Shown here in pieces: positions 15,406 through 24,105 of a stretch of DNA of 64,000 bases (position 1 is its first letter; the number at the start of each line of letters is the position of its first letter). The notes beneath the pieces were generated by a model. That model saw nothing but the letters and a program-made list of their open reading frames with translations. It was not told the origin of the DNA and ran no database searches. Source of the stretch: Mesorhizobium helmanticense (GTDB taxonomy: Bacteria; Pseudomonadota; Alphaproteobacteria; Rhizobiales; Rhizobiaceae); the NCBI RefSeq assembly GCF_003034915.1, contig NZ_PZJX01000007.1:124001-188000 (forward strand), given 5' to 3'. A program made the position numbers and the translations under genes.

Positions 15406-16671
15406 TCAGCCTCCCATCCCGACGACATTCGTCTCTTCGACTGTCCCGAACCGGGGAGCCCCCGCCCTCACCGCCTCTGCGATGTAAGACTTCGACAGGT
15501 GGCCGTAGTGCTTTTCGACCATGCGGGTATCAGTGTGCCCGAGCTGCGCGGCGACGACGAGCAGCGGCATTCCATTCATAACGGCCAAGCTTGCCCAGGT
15601 GTGGCGAAGCCCATGGAAGCCGATTACCGGGCTGATCTTGGCCGTTGCGCAGGCGTCAATCATCGGCCGGGATTGGTGAGACTTGCCCCAACGGTTGCCG
15701 GCGGCATTGGTCAGCAGCAGATCAGAGCCCTGCTTGCCGGCGCCGAGTTGCGTGAATAGGCGCTTGCCCTCGTCAGTCAGGACGACATGCCGGGAATCGC
15801 CCGACTTGCTTTCGCTGATCGTCAAGGTACCGACATCGGGATTGAAGTCCGCGACGGTAAGCCGGGTCAATTCGCCATAGCGTGCTCCCGTCTGGAGGGC
15901 AGCCTGCACCAGATTGCGGAAATCCGGCTCACAGGCGTTCACCAGACGCTTTGCCTCGGGAATGGAAAGATAGCGCACGCGAGCCGTCTCTACGTCCTCA
16001 AACGGCTCCACGCGGCGCCATTCTTTGTCGGAGTCGACCTTGCCCTCTCGCCACGCATAATTGAGCGCGGCTTTCAGGATGGTGAGGACGCGATTTGCCG
16101 TGGCGCGGCGACGCCGGATCGACGCGCTGTCGCTGGCAGGCTCGCGAAATCGCTGCTCCTTGCCCTTCTTTGTCCGCAGCCGAGGCGGCGTCTCTGAAAT
16201 CTTGCGGTGCCACTTGCGGATTTCATCGGCCGTGAGCTTGGCAACCTCCTTGTCGCCTAACTCTGCTTCGATCAGGGACCGACGCCACTTGGTATCCCGC
16301 GCAGATTTCCGCTTGCCTTCCATCCAATGGACATAGGCGTCGAGAGCGTCATTGACGGTGTACGGGCCTGCCTTTGGTGCCGGCGCATTCCGCTGAGCGT
16401 GAAGTTGGCGAGCAAGATCCTGTGCTTGGGAAAAAGTCAGGATGGTTGTGCCGTTGGCTTCCATCCTGTCGTCGGCATCGGCGATCGTCTCGACTACATA
16501 GTCCTGTTCGCCGACATAGTGCCGCGCCACCCAGCGCCCGCCGGTCTGGCCCTTCCGATAGCCAAGGTGAAGGCCCTTGGCGATGGTCCGATAGTATGGC
16601 TTGCCGCGCGCCGGCAACGCCTTGCGGGCGTTCGGCGTATCCATCTTCCTGTCGCGAACCTTCTCGACCAT
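15406..16671 (-). CDS. int: Phage-type tyrosine recombinase (integrase)
   Basis: A 421-residue site-specific recombinase that would cut and join the 53-bp repeat. An N-terminal arm-binding region and SAM-like core-binding domain (about residues 105-180) are followed by the catalytic domain: TGARYGEL (Arg I), SKSGDSRHV (Lys), HGLRHTW (His-x-x-Arg), LGHTDTRMVEKHYGHL (His/Tyr). All key residues are present. It ends 10-12 bp from the following hypothetical gene and starts 142 bp from attR. Its position at the tRNA-distal end is less common than next to the intact tRNA. Confidence 0.95.
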   Translation of the reverse strand: MVEKVRDRKMDTPNARKALPARGKPYYRTIAKGLHLGYRKGQTGGRWVARHYVGEQDYVVETIADADDRMEANGTTILTFSQAQDLARQLHAQRNAPAPKAGPYTVNDALDAYVHWMEGKRKSARDTKWRRSLIEAELGDKEVAKLTADEIRKWHRKISETPPRLRTKKGKEQRFREPASDSASIRRRRATANRVLTILKAALNYAWREGKVDSDKEWRRVEPFEDVETARVRYLSIPEAKRLVNACEPDFRNLVQAALQTGARYGELTRLTVADFNPDVGTLTISESKSGDSRHVVLTDEGKRLFTQLGAGKQGSDLLLTNAAGNRWGKSHQSRPMIDACATAKISPVIGFHGLRHTWASLAVMNGMPLLVVAAQLGHTDTRMVEKHYGHLSKSYIAEAVRAGAPRFGTVEETNVVGMGG

Positions 16672-16812
16672 GGCCGGCGCCCTTTCGTGTCCAACACTTT
16701 GTCCAATATATACCCCTCAACAGAGTTGGACAAGCATAAACACAAGTGCACAGATCACAGGCTAAGATGTTGAATTAATTGAGCACGCTTTAACGCCATT
16801 GGATCATCTAGA

Positions 16813-16865
16813 CGCCCTTTCACGGCGGTAACAGGGGTTCGATTCCCCTTGGGCGTACCAGATAA
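16813..16865 (+). repeat. attR: 53-bp copy of the tRNA-Glu 3' half
   Basis: This is identical to 4299-4351, including the CCA and five bases beyond. No 5' half of a tRNA precedes it, so it is not a second functional tRNA. It marks the right end of the element. Confidence 0.96.
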
Positions 16866-16993
16866 CCAACCAAAACCACATACATCTTTGAGAACTTACG
16901 TCGGCGGCGAATTTTCGTTGTCGGAATCGTTGCTCCAATTCGCAACAACACCGCGCTCGCGGTAGCCGCCCATAATTCTTCTCCGCCTCGGGA

Positions 16994-17290
16994 TCAGTCG
17001 GCGATCCTGCCTTCGCGATTTACCACGAGGCGCATCAGCGGGCGCGCACTTGTCAGATGCGCCCTCGTCGCCATCCGCCGTTCTTCGACCGACCTGAGGT
17101 AGCCGCTTGATCGCGGCCTTCCGCTCGCCATCGCCAGGCCCTTGTCAAGGACATCCTGAAGATTTGGCGTGTAGAAGGCGGTGTCTTCCAGACCGCTGAA
17201 GAAGTTTATGCGGTGAACTCCCCCCTTCTTGCTCATGACAATGCCGGCCTTTCGGAGCACTTCCTGAACCGCCTTGTACGTCAAAGTCAT
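16994..17290 (-). CDS. Hypothetical protein
   Basis: A 98-residue protein with a strong SD (AGGAGG) 8 bases before the ATG at 17290. It begins MTLTYKAVQEVLRKAGIVMSKKG and has an N-terminal helix, a central VHRINFFSG segment and a basic C-terminus. No family recognised. A longer in-frame reading from 17482 is rejected in favour of the strong SD. It is the first gene to the right of the tRNA-Glu element. Confidence 0.65.
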   Translation of the reverse strand: MTLTYKAVQEVLRKAGIVMSKKGGVHRINFFSGLEDTAFYTPNLQDVLDKGLAMASGRPRSSGYLRSVEERRMATRAHLTSARPLMRLVVNREGRIAD

Positions 17291-17877
17291 GGTTACCTCC
17301 TGGTTAAGACAAGCCAGCATGGCCCTCTCGTGTAACCGTTTGGTGGCGGTGATTGTCGAAAGTGCAACAGGAATGCTGTGGCCGACCCCCAAAACCCGGA
17401 TCACCTGCCGCAGCGCAGAGTTTGAAATTGCGATCCACCACCTTGGTGGTTCCAGATCGGGGGCGGCTCCAGATCGGGACAAATGCCGCCCGCTTGTTTG
17501 CCTGCCCGACGTTTGCTGCCGTGCCCGATCTATCGATCCATTTCGAGCCCCCCGTTTTCGGACACATTTGGCTCCGCAGCGACAAACGCGCCGCGCCGAA
17601 GAATTTAGGCCCTGTCATAATTCATTCGCATGTTTCGCTCGAATCGGCTTGAGCGCATGTATTCGCCAGCCGGCGAGAGCCTCCCCCATGGCCGCTGGTC
17701 AGGCCCAGCGGCCTACCGCTGCCAGTGATCTACCAAGCCGCTGGGCCGCCGCATTTCCCAGGGACGCCTTCAAGATCAACCGCCACGCGCTAAGGTGCTC
17801 TTAAGTTTTCCACCGCTAATATTAGCCCATCCGATTTTTTCTACGCGCCATTTCCGAGACTCAATTAGCTTCCGCTC
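17291..17877. other. Gene-free stretch of 587 bp
   Basis: I see no convincing gene in this gap. The short readings across it have poor composition and no ribosome-binding sites. It contains a short tandem-like repeat of CCAGATCGGG near 17452-17480. No tRNA, terminator hairpin or insertion sequence was recognised. Confidence 0.5.
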
Positions 17878-18075
17878 ATGGAACGTCGGCACGCCATCCG
17901 AAGGATCAAGGACGGACTTTGGGAAGTCTACGACATAGACGACGAAATGGTTGTCTTCGTGGGCGACGTGCCTCTGACCAATTTGCAGGATGAGGAGGCA
18001 CTCGACGCCTTGGAGTTGCTGAAGGATGGTTTCCTGCTCCCGAGAAGCCGGGGGGCTTCATCGCGCCGATCCTGA
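17878..18075 (+). CDS. Small hypothetical protein
   Basis: A 65-residue protein with WEVYDIDDEMVVFVGDVPLTNLQDEEALDALELLKDG. This recalls a common small rhizobial protein type with a W-x-V-x-D start and PLTGL...DDLV...L pattern, from memory. No clear Shine-Dalgarno sequence. Possibly real. Confidence 0.5.
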   Translation: MERRHAIRRIKDGLWEVYDIDDEMVVFVGDVPLTNLQDEEALDALELLKDGFLLPRSRGASSRRS

Positions 18076-18165
18076 TCGCGCTTACCAAGCGGAAGAGTTT
18101 GCAATGGGCGCTTTCTAGACTATGCGCCTGCTAACTGCCTTGGCCAACGTCGCGCGTCGGCGCAA

Positions 18166-18483
18166 TTAACATTTCCTGCTTCTGGCTGCTGCAATCGCAG
18201 CCTGCTGCCGCTGCAGCCGCTCGATCTTCGCGCTTTCGCGGGCAGCGACAGTGGAAGCGACGCGCTGGCCGCCCCATACCCAGGTCGGGATATTCGCATG
18301 AGCAACCTTGCCCCGGGCGATCGCCGTCTGCGAGATCTCGCTGGCGACGGTGCCCATTGACACGTTGAGTTCGACGCAACTCATCGTGTCGTATTTCGTG
18401 GTGTCGACCGACGCGCGCAAAGGCGATGCACAGCCCGCCATGAGGCTGCAGAGCATAAGCACGATGGCGGAAATCACCTTCAT
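18166..18483 (-). CDS. Putative lipoprotein
   Basis: A 105-residue protein with a signal sequence and lipobox SLMAGC, so it is predicted to be a lipoprotein. The rest (YDTMSCVELNVSMGTVASEISQTAIARG...) is helical with a basic Gln/Ala-rich C-terminus. Function unknown. It does not clearly belong to the arsenite cluster. Confidence 0.65.
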   Translation of the reverse strand: MKVISAIVLMLCSLMAGCASPLRASVDTTKYDTMSCVELNVSMGTVASEISQTAIARGKVAHANIPTWVWGGQRVASTVAARESAKIERLQRQQAAIAAARSRKC

Positions 18484-18621
18484 CTTCGCGGGGACTCCAT
18501 AGAGGTCACCATCAATTCGATTGCCCAGCCTCCGTCGCCGGAGCGATCCTCACCGTTCGCAAGAGGCTGTCACGTTTCGCTTCCTTCAACAATCCTTCGA
18601 CGGCAAGTGACAACCGCTTCG

Positions 18622-18855
18622 TCATGGAGCCGACCGTGGACCAGCGCTGAGGCCGCAGGGCCAATTTCGGTAAGCGCACAGACGCCGCGCTCGGCCCAGG
18701 CGAACCATAGATGTTGTGAAGCAGGATGTTGGCGGCGCGAGGCGAGATGGCCTTCAGGTCGCGCGGGCCCTTGGAACCCGTCCTGCCGGTAAGCCGTCAT
18801 GATCGGTGCGCCGGAGCCGCCACCGACCACAGGATCGCCACGCCGGCGCATGAGC
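18622..18855 (-). pseudogene. Broken 3' fragment of a DUF2161 gene
   Basis: This stretch aligns to the 3' third of the intact DUF2161 gene at 26718-27377, in the same orientation, with clear identity (for example both share the CGCGAGGCGAGATGGC run and the RRGDPVVGGGS coding part). The original stop codon position is kept at 18622-18624. A 2-bp loss near 18650 shifts the frame and about 30 bp is missing in the middle. The 5' two-thirds is absent. It is a decayed paralogue or a remnant of recombination, and it marks the left flank of the arsenite cluster. Confidence 0.75.
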
Positions 18856-19060
18856 CGCTGCGTTCGGGTAGTGGACGGTTGCCCGGGAATGCGCGCCTGC
18901 CGGCCCGCAGCCGCCATCAGCGGAATGGCTTCGGTTTCTCGCACGCTCCTTGCAATCGCAACGGCCTTGGCGGTGGCAATATCGACGGAAATCGCCCTGC
19001 CTTCAGCAACCCGCCTGACAGGTCTCGTTCTGTCGCAGCGATCGCGGCTTTCATGAGGCC

Positions 19061-19441
19061 CTACTTTGGGATGCTATTCAAATAGGCGATGACATTCTGA
19101 ATGTCCTCCGGCTTTTTCAGCCCAGCGAAAGCCATTTTCGTTCCCGGAACCAGTGCTTTTGGGTCGACGAGATACTTGGCAAGCGTGTCCTCGTTCCACA
19201 CCAGACCGCCAGCGCCGGCGTCTTTCATTGCCTTCGAATAGTTGAACCCAGTGACGTCCCCGGCAGTCCTTCCGATCAGACCGCCGAGATGGGGGCCCAC
19301 CTTGTTGGTCGTGCTGTCGGCCGCGTGGCAGACCGCGCATTTCTTGAAAACCGTCTTGCCTGCTTCAACGTCCTGCGCGTTGGCCGTGGTGACAAACGCA
19401 GTCAGAACGGAGACGATAACGAGAATGCTTTTGCACTTCAC
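19061..19441 (-). CDS. Cytochrome c, arsenite-oxidase partner
   Basis: A 126-residue periplasmic class I cytochrome c with a signal peptide (ends ANAQ) and heme motif CAVCH at residues 35-39. The distal Met is in GTKMAF. The position directly downstream of aioA suggests it accepts electrons from arsenite oxidase and passes them to the terminal oxidase. It is read from a GTG start preceded by AAGGGAG. The hairpin between it and aioA may set its expression level. Confidence 0.92.
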   Translation of the reverse strand: MKCKSILVIVSVLTAFVTTANAQDVEAGKTVFKKCAVCHAADSTTNKVGPHLGGLIGRTAGDVTGFNYSKAMKDAGAGGLVWNEDTLAKYLVDPKALVPGTKMAFAGLKKPEDIQNVIAYLNSIPK

Positions 19442-19483
19442 TCAGTTTCTCCCTTTTGGAAAATTGACGAGTCCCAAGGAAAT

Positions 19484-19518
19484 CCGCCGCGGGCATGCGA
19501 ACGCCAGGCCCGCGGCGG
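19484..19518 (-). promoter_or_regulatory. Perfect 11-bp hairpin between aioA and the cytochrome gene
   Basis: CCGCCGCGGGC and GCCCGCGGCGG form an 11-bp perfect stem with a 13-base loop. On the minus strand it is followed by ATTTCC rather than a run of U, so it is not a strong Rho-independent terminator. It may stabilise the upstream aioA mRNA or partly stop transcription before the cytochrome gene. Confidence 0.6.
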
Positions 19519-19532
19519 AGGGGTGCAGAACT

Positions 19533-22070
19533 CTATGGCGTCTGATACTCCAACGACTTGAAGGTCAGGTGCTTCACAGCTTCCGGCGCATCCGAAATCT
19601 TTCGGATATCCGCCCATGTCTGCTTGTAGTTTGGTATCACCAGTTCGTTGACGCCGTCGTTGATGACATTGCCCATCACGCCGGTCGGGAATCCGAACAG
19701 CATGAAGGTCTCACCCTTCCTGGCGGTTGGTGTCGGATAGACCATCGCCTGGGTCGAGCCGTCGTCGTTAAAGACCTCGACCAGATCACCGGCCTTGACC
19801 CCCAGTTCGGCCATGTCGTCCGGATTGACCTGGATGTAGGGGAAGGGCATGCGGTCCATGACGAAATCGTTGGCCTGATCAAGGAAGGCATTTTGCCAAA
19901 TGAGGTTGGCCCGCCCGTTGTTGATCAGATATTTGAACTTCGCCTTCTGCGCGTCCTTGCCGGGCGCCTGGAAGCCGCGCCATGGAGCATCCATGAAGTG
20001 GGCCTTGCCGCCCTCGCCGGAAAACACGCCATCCGCGTAAAGGCGCTTCGTGCCGACGATCTTGCCGTCCGCAAAGGCCGTGGCCGGCTCCTGGAAGCCG
20101 TTGTTGCCCATGGCTTTCAAGCGCTCGTAGGTCACATGCTCGCCACCGCCGGCGTTCTGATGATAACCGTCCATGAAGGCGTCTTCTTCCGTCTTCCAGT
20201 CAAAGCCCTTGAACTGGTCCGCATATTTGGCGTCGCCCATGTCGCGCAGCACCTTTTCCAGGTGCTGAGCTAGTCCGGCCGCGATCAGGCAATCGGGCTT
20301 GGCGTTGCCAGGCGGGTCCATATAGCGCTCGACGAGCCTCATACGGCGCTCGCCGTTCATGGAGGTGAGGTTCATCTCACCGGACTCCGCCGCCGGCAGC
20401 CAGACATGGCTCGCCGCGCCGATCTTCGAGGGGATGATGTCGACGTCGACCGAGAACAGACCTCCGGCCTTGATCGCGGCTGTGATCGCCTTGACCATTC
20501 CATCGCGGTCGCCATAGGGCACGGCGTTCATCGCATCCTTCACGATGTCGGTGCGCTTCTTGTAGACCATGTTGAATTGATGGGCGTTCAGCGTCGTCTT
20601 GTAATGATCGCAGGCCCAGATGTGATGGACTCCGCCTTTGCCTTCGATCAGCAGCTTATCGACATAGGCCGCGGGTCTTCCGACATGCGCGTCGGACGGA
20701 CGGACGTAGCCTTCCTGATGTCCGCCCAGGCGAACAACGCCGCCGCCTTCGCGTCCGATGTTGCCCGTCGCCAGCGCGATGTTCACAAGGGCACCGTTGG
20801 TACGATAGTTGTCGTTGCCCCAGATCAGGCCCTTTTCGTAGCCGATCATGGTGCGTCGCCGCTTGCCGCCTTCCTTGGGCATGGCAATCCATTCGGCCGC
20901 CTTGACGATATCCTCCGCTTTCAGCCCAGTGATCTTGGCAGCGTCGTCGATCGAGAGTTTGCAGCCTTCCACCGCGCCCGAATAGTTGGTCAGGTGACCG
21001 GGTTTGCCGTCAGCCTCGCCGCGTGCGGGATAGAGCGCTGGCCGCTGCGTGCCTTGCTGAACCGTGCTGTTCTTGATGAAGTCGTTGTCCGTCCATCCCT
21101 TGTCGGAGATGTAGGTGAACAGCGCGTTGAAGAGCGCAAGGTCCGTTCCCGAATTGAGGCCGAGATGAAGGACATTGTCCTTCCCGGCTTCCGCCTCGCA
21201 AGCGTTTACCGTGACCGTGCGACGCGGATCGACGATGATGATCCTCGCCGCTGCGTGCGGCTCGTCGGGCATTTGCGCCTTCTTCTTGTCCAGTGTCGCA
21301 CCCCGCAGATTAGGTATCCAGTGATTGAGAAAATAGTTGGTCTGGGTTTCGAGGGGGTTGGTGCCAACAGCCATGATCGTGTCGGCCAGTTCGGCATCCT
21401 CATAGCAGTTGTTCAGCTCCCCAACGCCCATGTCGCGGGTGGCGTGGACTTCGGAATTGTAGGCCGGACGGTTGTGGATGCGGACATTCTTGATCTTCAT
21501 CGAGCCGAAATAAAGCTTCCCAGTGCCCCAGGTGTTCTCGTAGCCGCCGGCTGAGCCACCATGGTCGAACATGGAGACGAACAGACCATCTTCACCCTGC
21601 TCCTTGACCACGGCGGCCGTCACCCGTGCGACGAGGTCGAGTGCGTCGCCCCACGAGGTCGGCTGCATCTGGCCATATCGCCAGACCATCGGCGAGGTGA
21701 GGCGCTGCTGCTGTGTTCCGCGGGTGGCGCTGAAGCGGTTTTCAGCCATGCGGGCGCCCCGGATCGATCCCAGTCCGGAATTCACCTCGCAGTCCTTATC
21801 GGGCTTGATGACGATGTGGACATCCTGACCGTTCTGCTTGACCACATTGTACATGGAGGGCGCGTACCAGGCGTCCGTCTCGGCAGCTTGCTGCTGAGAA
21901 AGATCGACCCCGAAAGCGTTGGAGGCGGCATCGGTGCCGCCCTGCTTGTTGGTCGGCCAGGTGTAGGCGTGATAGCCGCAGCCGACGATGCAGTAGTGGC
22001 AGGTGACGTTGTGCTTCTTGGCGTCGGCCGGGATGATCGGCAGACGGTCGATGTGACGTTTGTAAGCCAT
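19533..22070 (-). CDS. aioA: Arsenite oxidase, large molybdopterin subunit
   Basis: An 845-residue molybdenum enzyme subunit that oxidises arsenite to arsenate in the periplasm. The N-terminus has the [3Fe-4S] cysteines C24, C27 and C31 (TCHYCIVGC), with no Tat signal of its own, in keeping with export as a complex with AioB. Downstream NRPAYNSEVHATRD, GTNPLETQTNYFLNH, IVDPRRTVTVNACE and WACDHYKTTLNAHQF match molybdopterin-binding segments of AioA. The start at 22070 is supported by AGGGAGGATC and by the usual MAYKRHIDRLP beginning. It is 14 bp after aioB in the same operon. Confidence 0.97.
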   Translation of the reverse strand: MAYKRHIDRLPIIPADAKKHNVTCHYCIVGCGYHAYTWPTNKQGGTDAASNAFGVDLSQQQAAETDAWYAPSMYNVVKQNGQDVHIVIKPDKDCEVNSGLGSIRGARMAENRFSATRGTQQQRLTSPMVWRYGQMQPTSWGDALDLVARVTAAVVKEQGEDGLFVSMFDHGGSAGGYENTWGTGKLYFGSMKIKNVRIHNRPAYNSEVHATRDMGVGELNNCYEDAELADTIMAVGTNPLETQTNYFLNHWIPNLRGATLDKKKAQMPDEPHAAARIIIVDPRRTVTVNACEAEAGKDNVLHLGLNSGTDLALFNALFTYISDKGWTDNDFIKNSTVQQGTQRPALYPARGEADGKPGHLTNYSGAVEGCKLSIDDAAKITGLKAEDIVKAAEWIAMPKEGGKRRRTMIGYEKGLIWGNDNYRTNGALVNIALATGNIGREGGGVVRLGGHQEGYVRPSDAHVGRPAAYVDKLLIEGKGGVHHIWACDHYKTTLNAHQFNMVYKKRTDIVKDAMNAVPYGDRDGMVKAITAAIKAGGLFSVDVDIIPSKIGAASHVWLPAAESGEMNLTSMNGERRMRLVERYMDPPGNAKPDCLIAAGLAQHLEKVLRDMGDAKYADQFKGFDWKTEEDAFMDGYHQNAGGGEHVTYERLKAMGNNGFQEPATAFADGKIVGTKRLYADGVFSGEGGKAHFMDAPWRGFQAPGKDAQKAKFKYLINNGRANLIWQNAFLDQANDFVMDRMPFPYIQVNPDDMAELGVKAGDLVEVFNDDGSTQAMVYPTPTARKGETFMLFGFPTGVMGNVINDGVNELVIPNYKQTWADIRKISDAPEAVKHLTFKSLEYQTP

Positions 22071-22084
22071 GATCCGATCCTCCC

Positions 22085-22612
22085 TTAAAGTACGTTGCTC
22101 AGGCGGCCGTAGAGGAGCTCGTCGACTCCCTCGGCATAGATGTCCCCCTTGTCGTCGATGCGTAGCGCATACTGAGGCAGGTTCGCTGTCGACTGGCCCC
22201 AGATCTGCTGCCCGCCGGCATCCGCGTCGAAACGCGAATAATGGCCAGGACAGTTGAAGGAATGATCCTCCGCGTTGTAGTTGAGCGGGAATCCCTTGTG
22301 TGGGCATACAGTCGAGAACCCGACGATATCGCCTTCAGCACCGGCGCCGCCTTCCACTTTGGTTCCAAGCTTAAGCAACACGCCGGGCGCGTTCTCGTCT
22401 GGATAGTTGACCTCCAGGGGTTCGTTGACCTTCAGGTCGGCAACGTTGGCCAGCTTGTTCGAAGGGTATTCGACCAGGGCGAGACCCGGTGCGGCCTTGG
22501 CCTGAGATTGCGCGGGCAAGGCCACTGCCGTGGCCATCCCCGCGGCGGCAAATGCCCCTCCCCTCAGAAATTGACGGCGGCCGACGTCGACCAGCTTGTT
22601 GCAGCGATCCAT
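22085..22612 (-). CDS. aioB: Arsenite oxidase, small Rieske subunit with Tat signal
   Basis: A 175-residue protein carrying the Tat signal of the complex (GRRQFLRGGAFAAAG) and the [2Fe-2S] Rieske ligands: C103-P-H105 and C121-P-G-H124. The usual disulfide cysteines after the ligand loops are replaced by Phe (CPHKGF) and Gly (CPGH), as I recall for the Rhizobium NT-26 type enzyme. It delivers electrons from AioA to cytochrome c and exports the dimer by Tat. A sigma-54 promoter lies 42-56 bp upstream of its ATG. Confidence 0.95.
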   Translation of the reverse strand: MDRCNKLVDVGRRQFLRGGAFAAAGMATAVALPAQSQAKAAPGLALVEYPSNKLANVADLKVNEPLEVNYPDENAPGVLLKLGTKVEGGAGAEGDIVGFSTVCPHKGFPLNYNAEDHSFNCPGHYSRFDADAGGQQIWGQSTANLPQYALRIDDKGDIYAEGVDELLYGRLSNVL

Positions 22613-22653
22613 GTATTCCTCCCATTGGCGAAGTCTTCTCCGCCAGGAGCCTT

Positions 22654-22668
22654 GCAACACCCGTGCCA
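22654..22668 (-). promoter_or_regulatory. Sigma-54 promoter of aioBA
   Basis: On the minus strand the sequence is TGGCACGGGTGTTGC, a perfect -24 TGGCAC and -12 TTGC with the right 5-bp spacing. The start would be about 12 bases on, near 22643. AioR is a sigma-54 activator. Confidence 0.9.
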
Positions 22669-22732
22669 AGCGAGCAGGTCGCCCATTTCATTAGGAAAAG
22701 CGCATTGAACCATTCGGATGACCGGGCGCGAC

Positions 22733-22748
22733 GTTCGGAATTCCGAAC
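22733..22748. promoter_or_regulatory. Candidate AioR upstream activator site
   Basis: GTTCGGAATTCCGAAC is a perfect 16-bp palindrome centred about 73 bp upstream of the -24 element. It fits the form GT(T/C)CG-N6-CG(G/A)AC that I recall for AioR sites. A half-site TTCCGAAC lies at 22774-22781, inside aioR's 3' end, and CATTCGGA near 22710. Confidence 0.65.
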
Positions 22749-22767
22749 ATGTTGCAGCGCCGAAGGT

Positions 22768-24105
22768 TCAGCTTTCCGAACGCGGCCCTTCTACAAGGCC
22801 AAAGCGGGTCATCTTTTCCCAGAGCGTCGTCCTGGATATGGCAAGGAGGCCGGCCGCCTTGGCGATCTGTCCGCCAGTCTGTTCGAGGGCGCGCTCGATC
22901 TGGCGGCGCTCGGCGGCGTCGCGGACATCGGCGAGCGGCGCGAAAGATGCGCTGACGGCCGCATGTTCGGGGAACAGATCGCAGGGCATAATCCATTCAC
23001 TGGTCGAGAGGGCCACGGCCCGTTCCACGCGGTTTCTGAGCTCCCGAACATTACCTGGCCAGGGATGGGCAAGGGCGGCCTCCTCCGCCAACGCGCTGAA
23101 CCCTCGAATGCGCACATCCGAACGGCTGACCGCGTTTTCGAGGAACCTGTCGAGGAGCCAGGCAATATCTTCGAGTCGCTCCCGCAGTGGCGGGATTGTC
23201 ACCGGCAAGACCGCCAGCCGGAAATAAAGGTCCTCCCGGAAGCCCGTAGCTCCGCCGCGAACTGCAAGATCCCGATGCGTCGCGGTCACGATGCGCGCGC
23301 CAAGAGCAACCGGCGCTTCACCGCCGACGCGATGGAAACTCCCTTCCTCGATCAGCCGAAGCATCTTTGCCTGAAGTGACAGCGGCATGTCGCCGATCTC
23401 ATCAAGAAACAGCGTGCCTTTGCCGGCGCGTTCGGCATAACCGAGATGACGTCGCTGCGCCCCAGTAAAGGCGCCCTTCTCGTGACCGAAGATCTCGCTT
23501 TCGAGCAGCTCCGCAGGAATGGCCGCACAGTTCACGGACACGAACGGTTCCGAGCTTCGCGGCGATATCTGGTGCAGCAGGCGTGCCGCCACCTCCTTGC
23601 CAGCTCCGGTTTCTCCGGTGATCAAGACCGGCATGTCGTGTCGCGCATAACGATGCAGCAGGTCTTCCACGGACTGGATGGCGCGCGACTCGCCGAGAAA
23701 ATAGCCTTTCAGCCTAAGCTCCGCGTTCGTCGTCCTTCGCCCAGCCTCGATGCGGCGCAGGAACTCGTCCATGGCGAAGGGCTTGGTCATGAAATCGACC
23801 GCGCCCGCCCGCATCAGCCGCACCGCCTGGTCGACCTCGCCGAATCCGGTGACGAACATGAACGGCGGCGCGTTCGGTATCTTGGCCACGGCGTTGAAGA
23901 CCAGCTCGCCGGAAATGTCGGGCAACCGGACATCGCAAACGATGAGATCAAGAGCACCCGAAACCGCAGATATGCCGTTGATCGCCTCGCCTCCCGAATG
24001 CCACCACGTCACGTGCCAACCTTCGAGCTCAAGGCGCTGAAGGATCGATCCGCCCATGACGGGATCGTCCTCGATAAGTCCTATCCGTGCGCGCTCAGGC
24101 AGCAT
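22768..24105 (-). CDS. aioR: Sigma-54-dependent response regulator for arsenite oxidation
   Basis: A 445-residue NtrC-type regulator. An N-terminal receiver domain has the acidic pocket IEDD, the phospho-Asp in LIVCDVRLPD and the Lys in DFMTKPF. The AAA+ domain follows with GETGAGKE (Walker A) and HEKGAFTGA, the sigma-54 contact loop. The C-terminus is a Fis-type HTH (QIERALEQTGGQIAKAAGLLAISRTTLWEK). It is phosphorylated by AioS and would drive aioBA from the sigma-54 promoter. The start at 24105 overlaps aioS by 11 bp. Confidence 0.93.
   Translation of the reverse strand: MLPERARIGLIEDDPVMGGSILQRLELEGWHVTWWHSGGEAINGISAVSGALDLIVCDVRLPDISGELVFNAVAKIPNAPPFMFVTGFGEVDQAVRLMRAGAVDFMTKPFAMDEFLRRIEAGRRTTNAELRLKGYFLGESRAIQSVEDLLHRYARHDMPVLITGETGAGKEVAARLLHQISPRSSEPFVSVNCAAIPAELLESEIFGHEKGAFTGAQRRHLGYAERAGKGTLFLDEIGDMPLSLQAKMLRLIEEGSFHRVGGEAPVALGARIVTATHRDLAVRGGATGFREDLYFRLAVLPVTIPPLRERLEDIAWLLDRFLENAVSRSDVRIRGFSALAEEAALAHPWPGNVRELRNRVERAVALSTSEWIMPCDLFPEHAAVSASFAPLADVRDAAERRQIERALEQTGGQIAKAAGLLAISRTTLWEKMTRFGLVEGPRSES

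Larger units (their letters stand above)
4299..16865. mobile_element. tRNA-Glu-integrated phage-like element, about 12.5 kb
   Basis: The element lies between the two 53-bp repeats and carries its tyrosine recombinase next to the right repeat, on the minus strand. Behind the integrase, on the same strand, come an AlpA-like protein, three small genes, a RepA-like helicase, a GGGAC-repeat region and about ten tightly overlapping phage-type genes. On the plus strand are a Panacea/toxin pair and an XRE repressor. No large terminase, portal, major capsid, tail tube or lysis gene was recognised. It could be a deletion-reduced podovirus-type prophage or a satellite that uses a helper phage. The toxin-antitoxin and Rap1a-like genes look lower in GC than the rest, as expected for cargo. 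Confidence 0.9.

Noticed and set aside
16813..16865. A possible second tRNA-Glu
   Set aside because: Only the 3' half is present; the D arm and 5' acceptor strand are missing, so it is the right attachment repeat.
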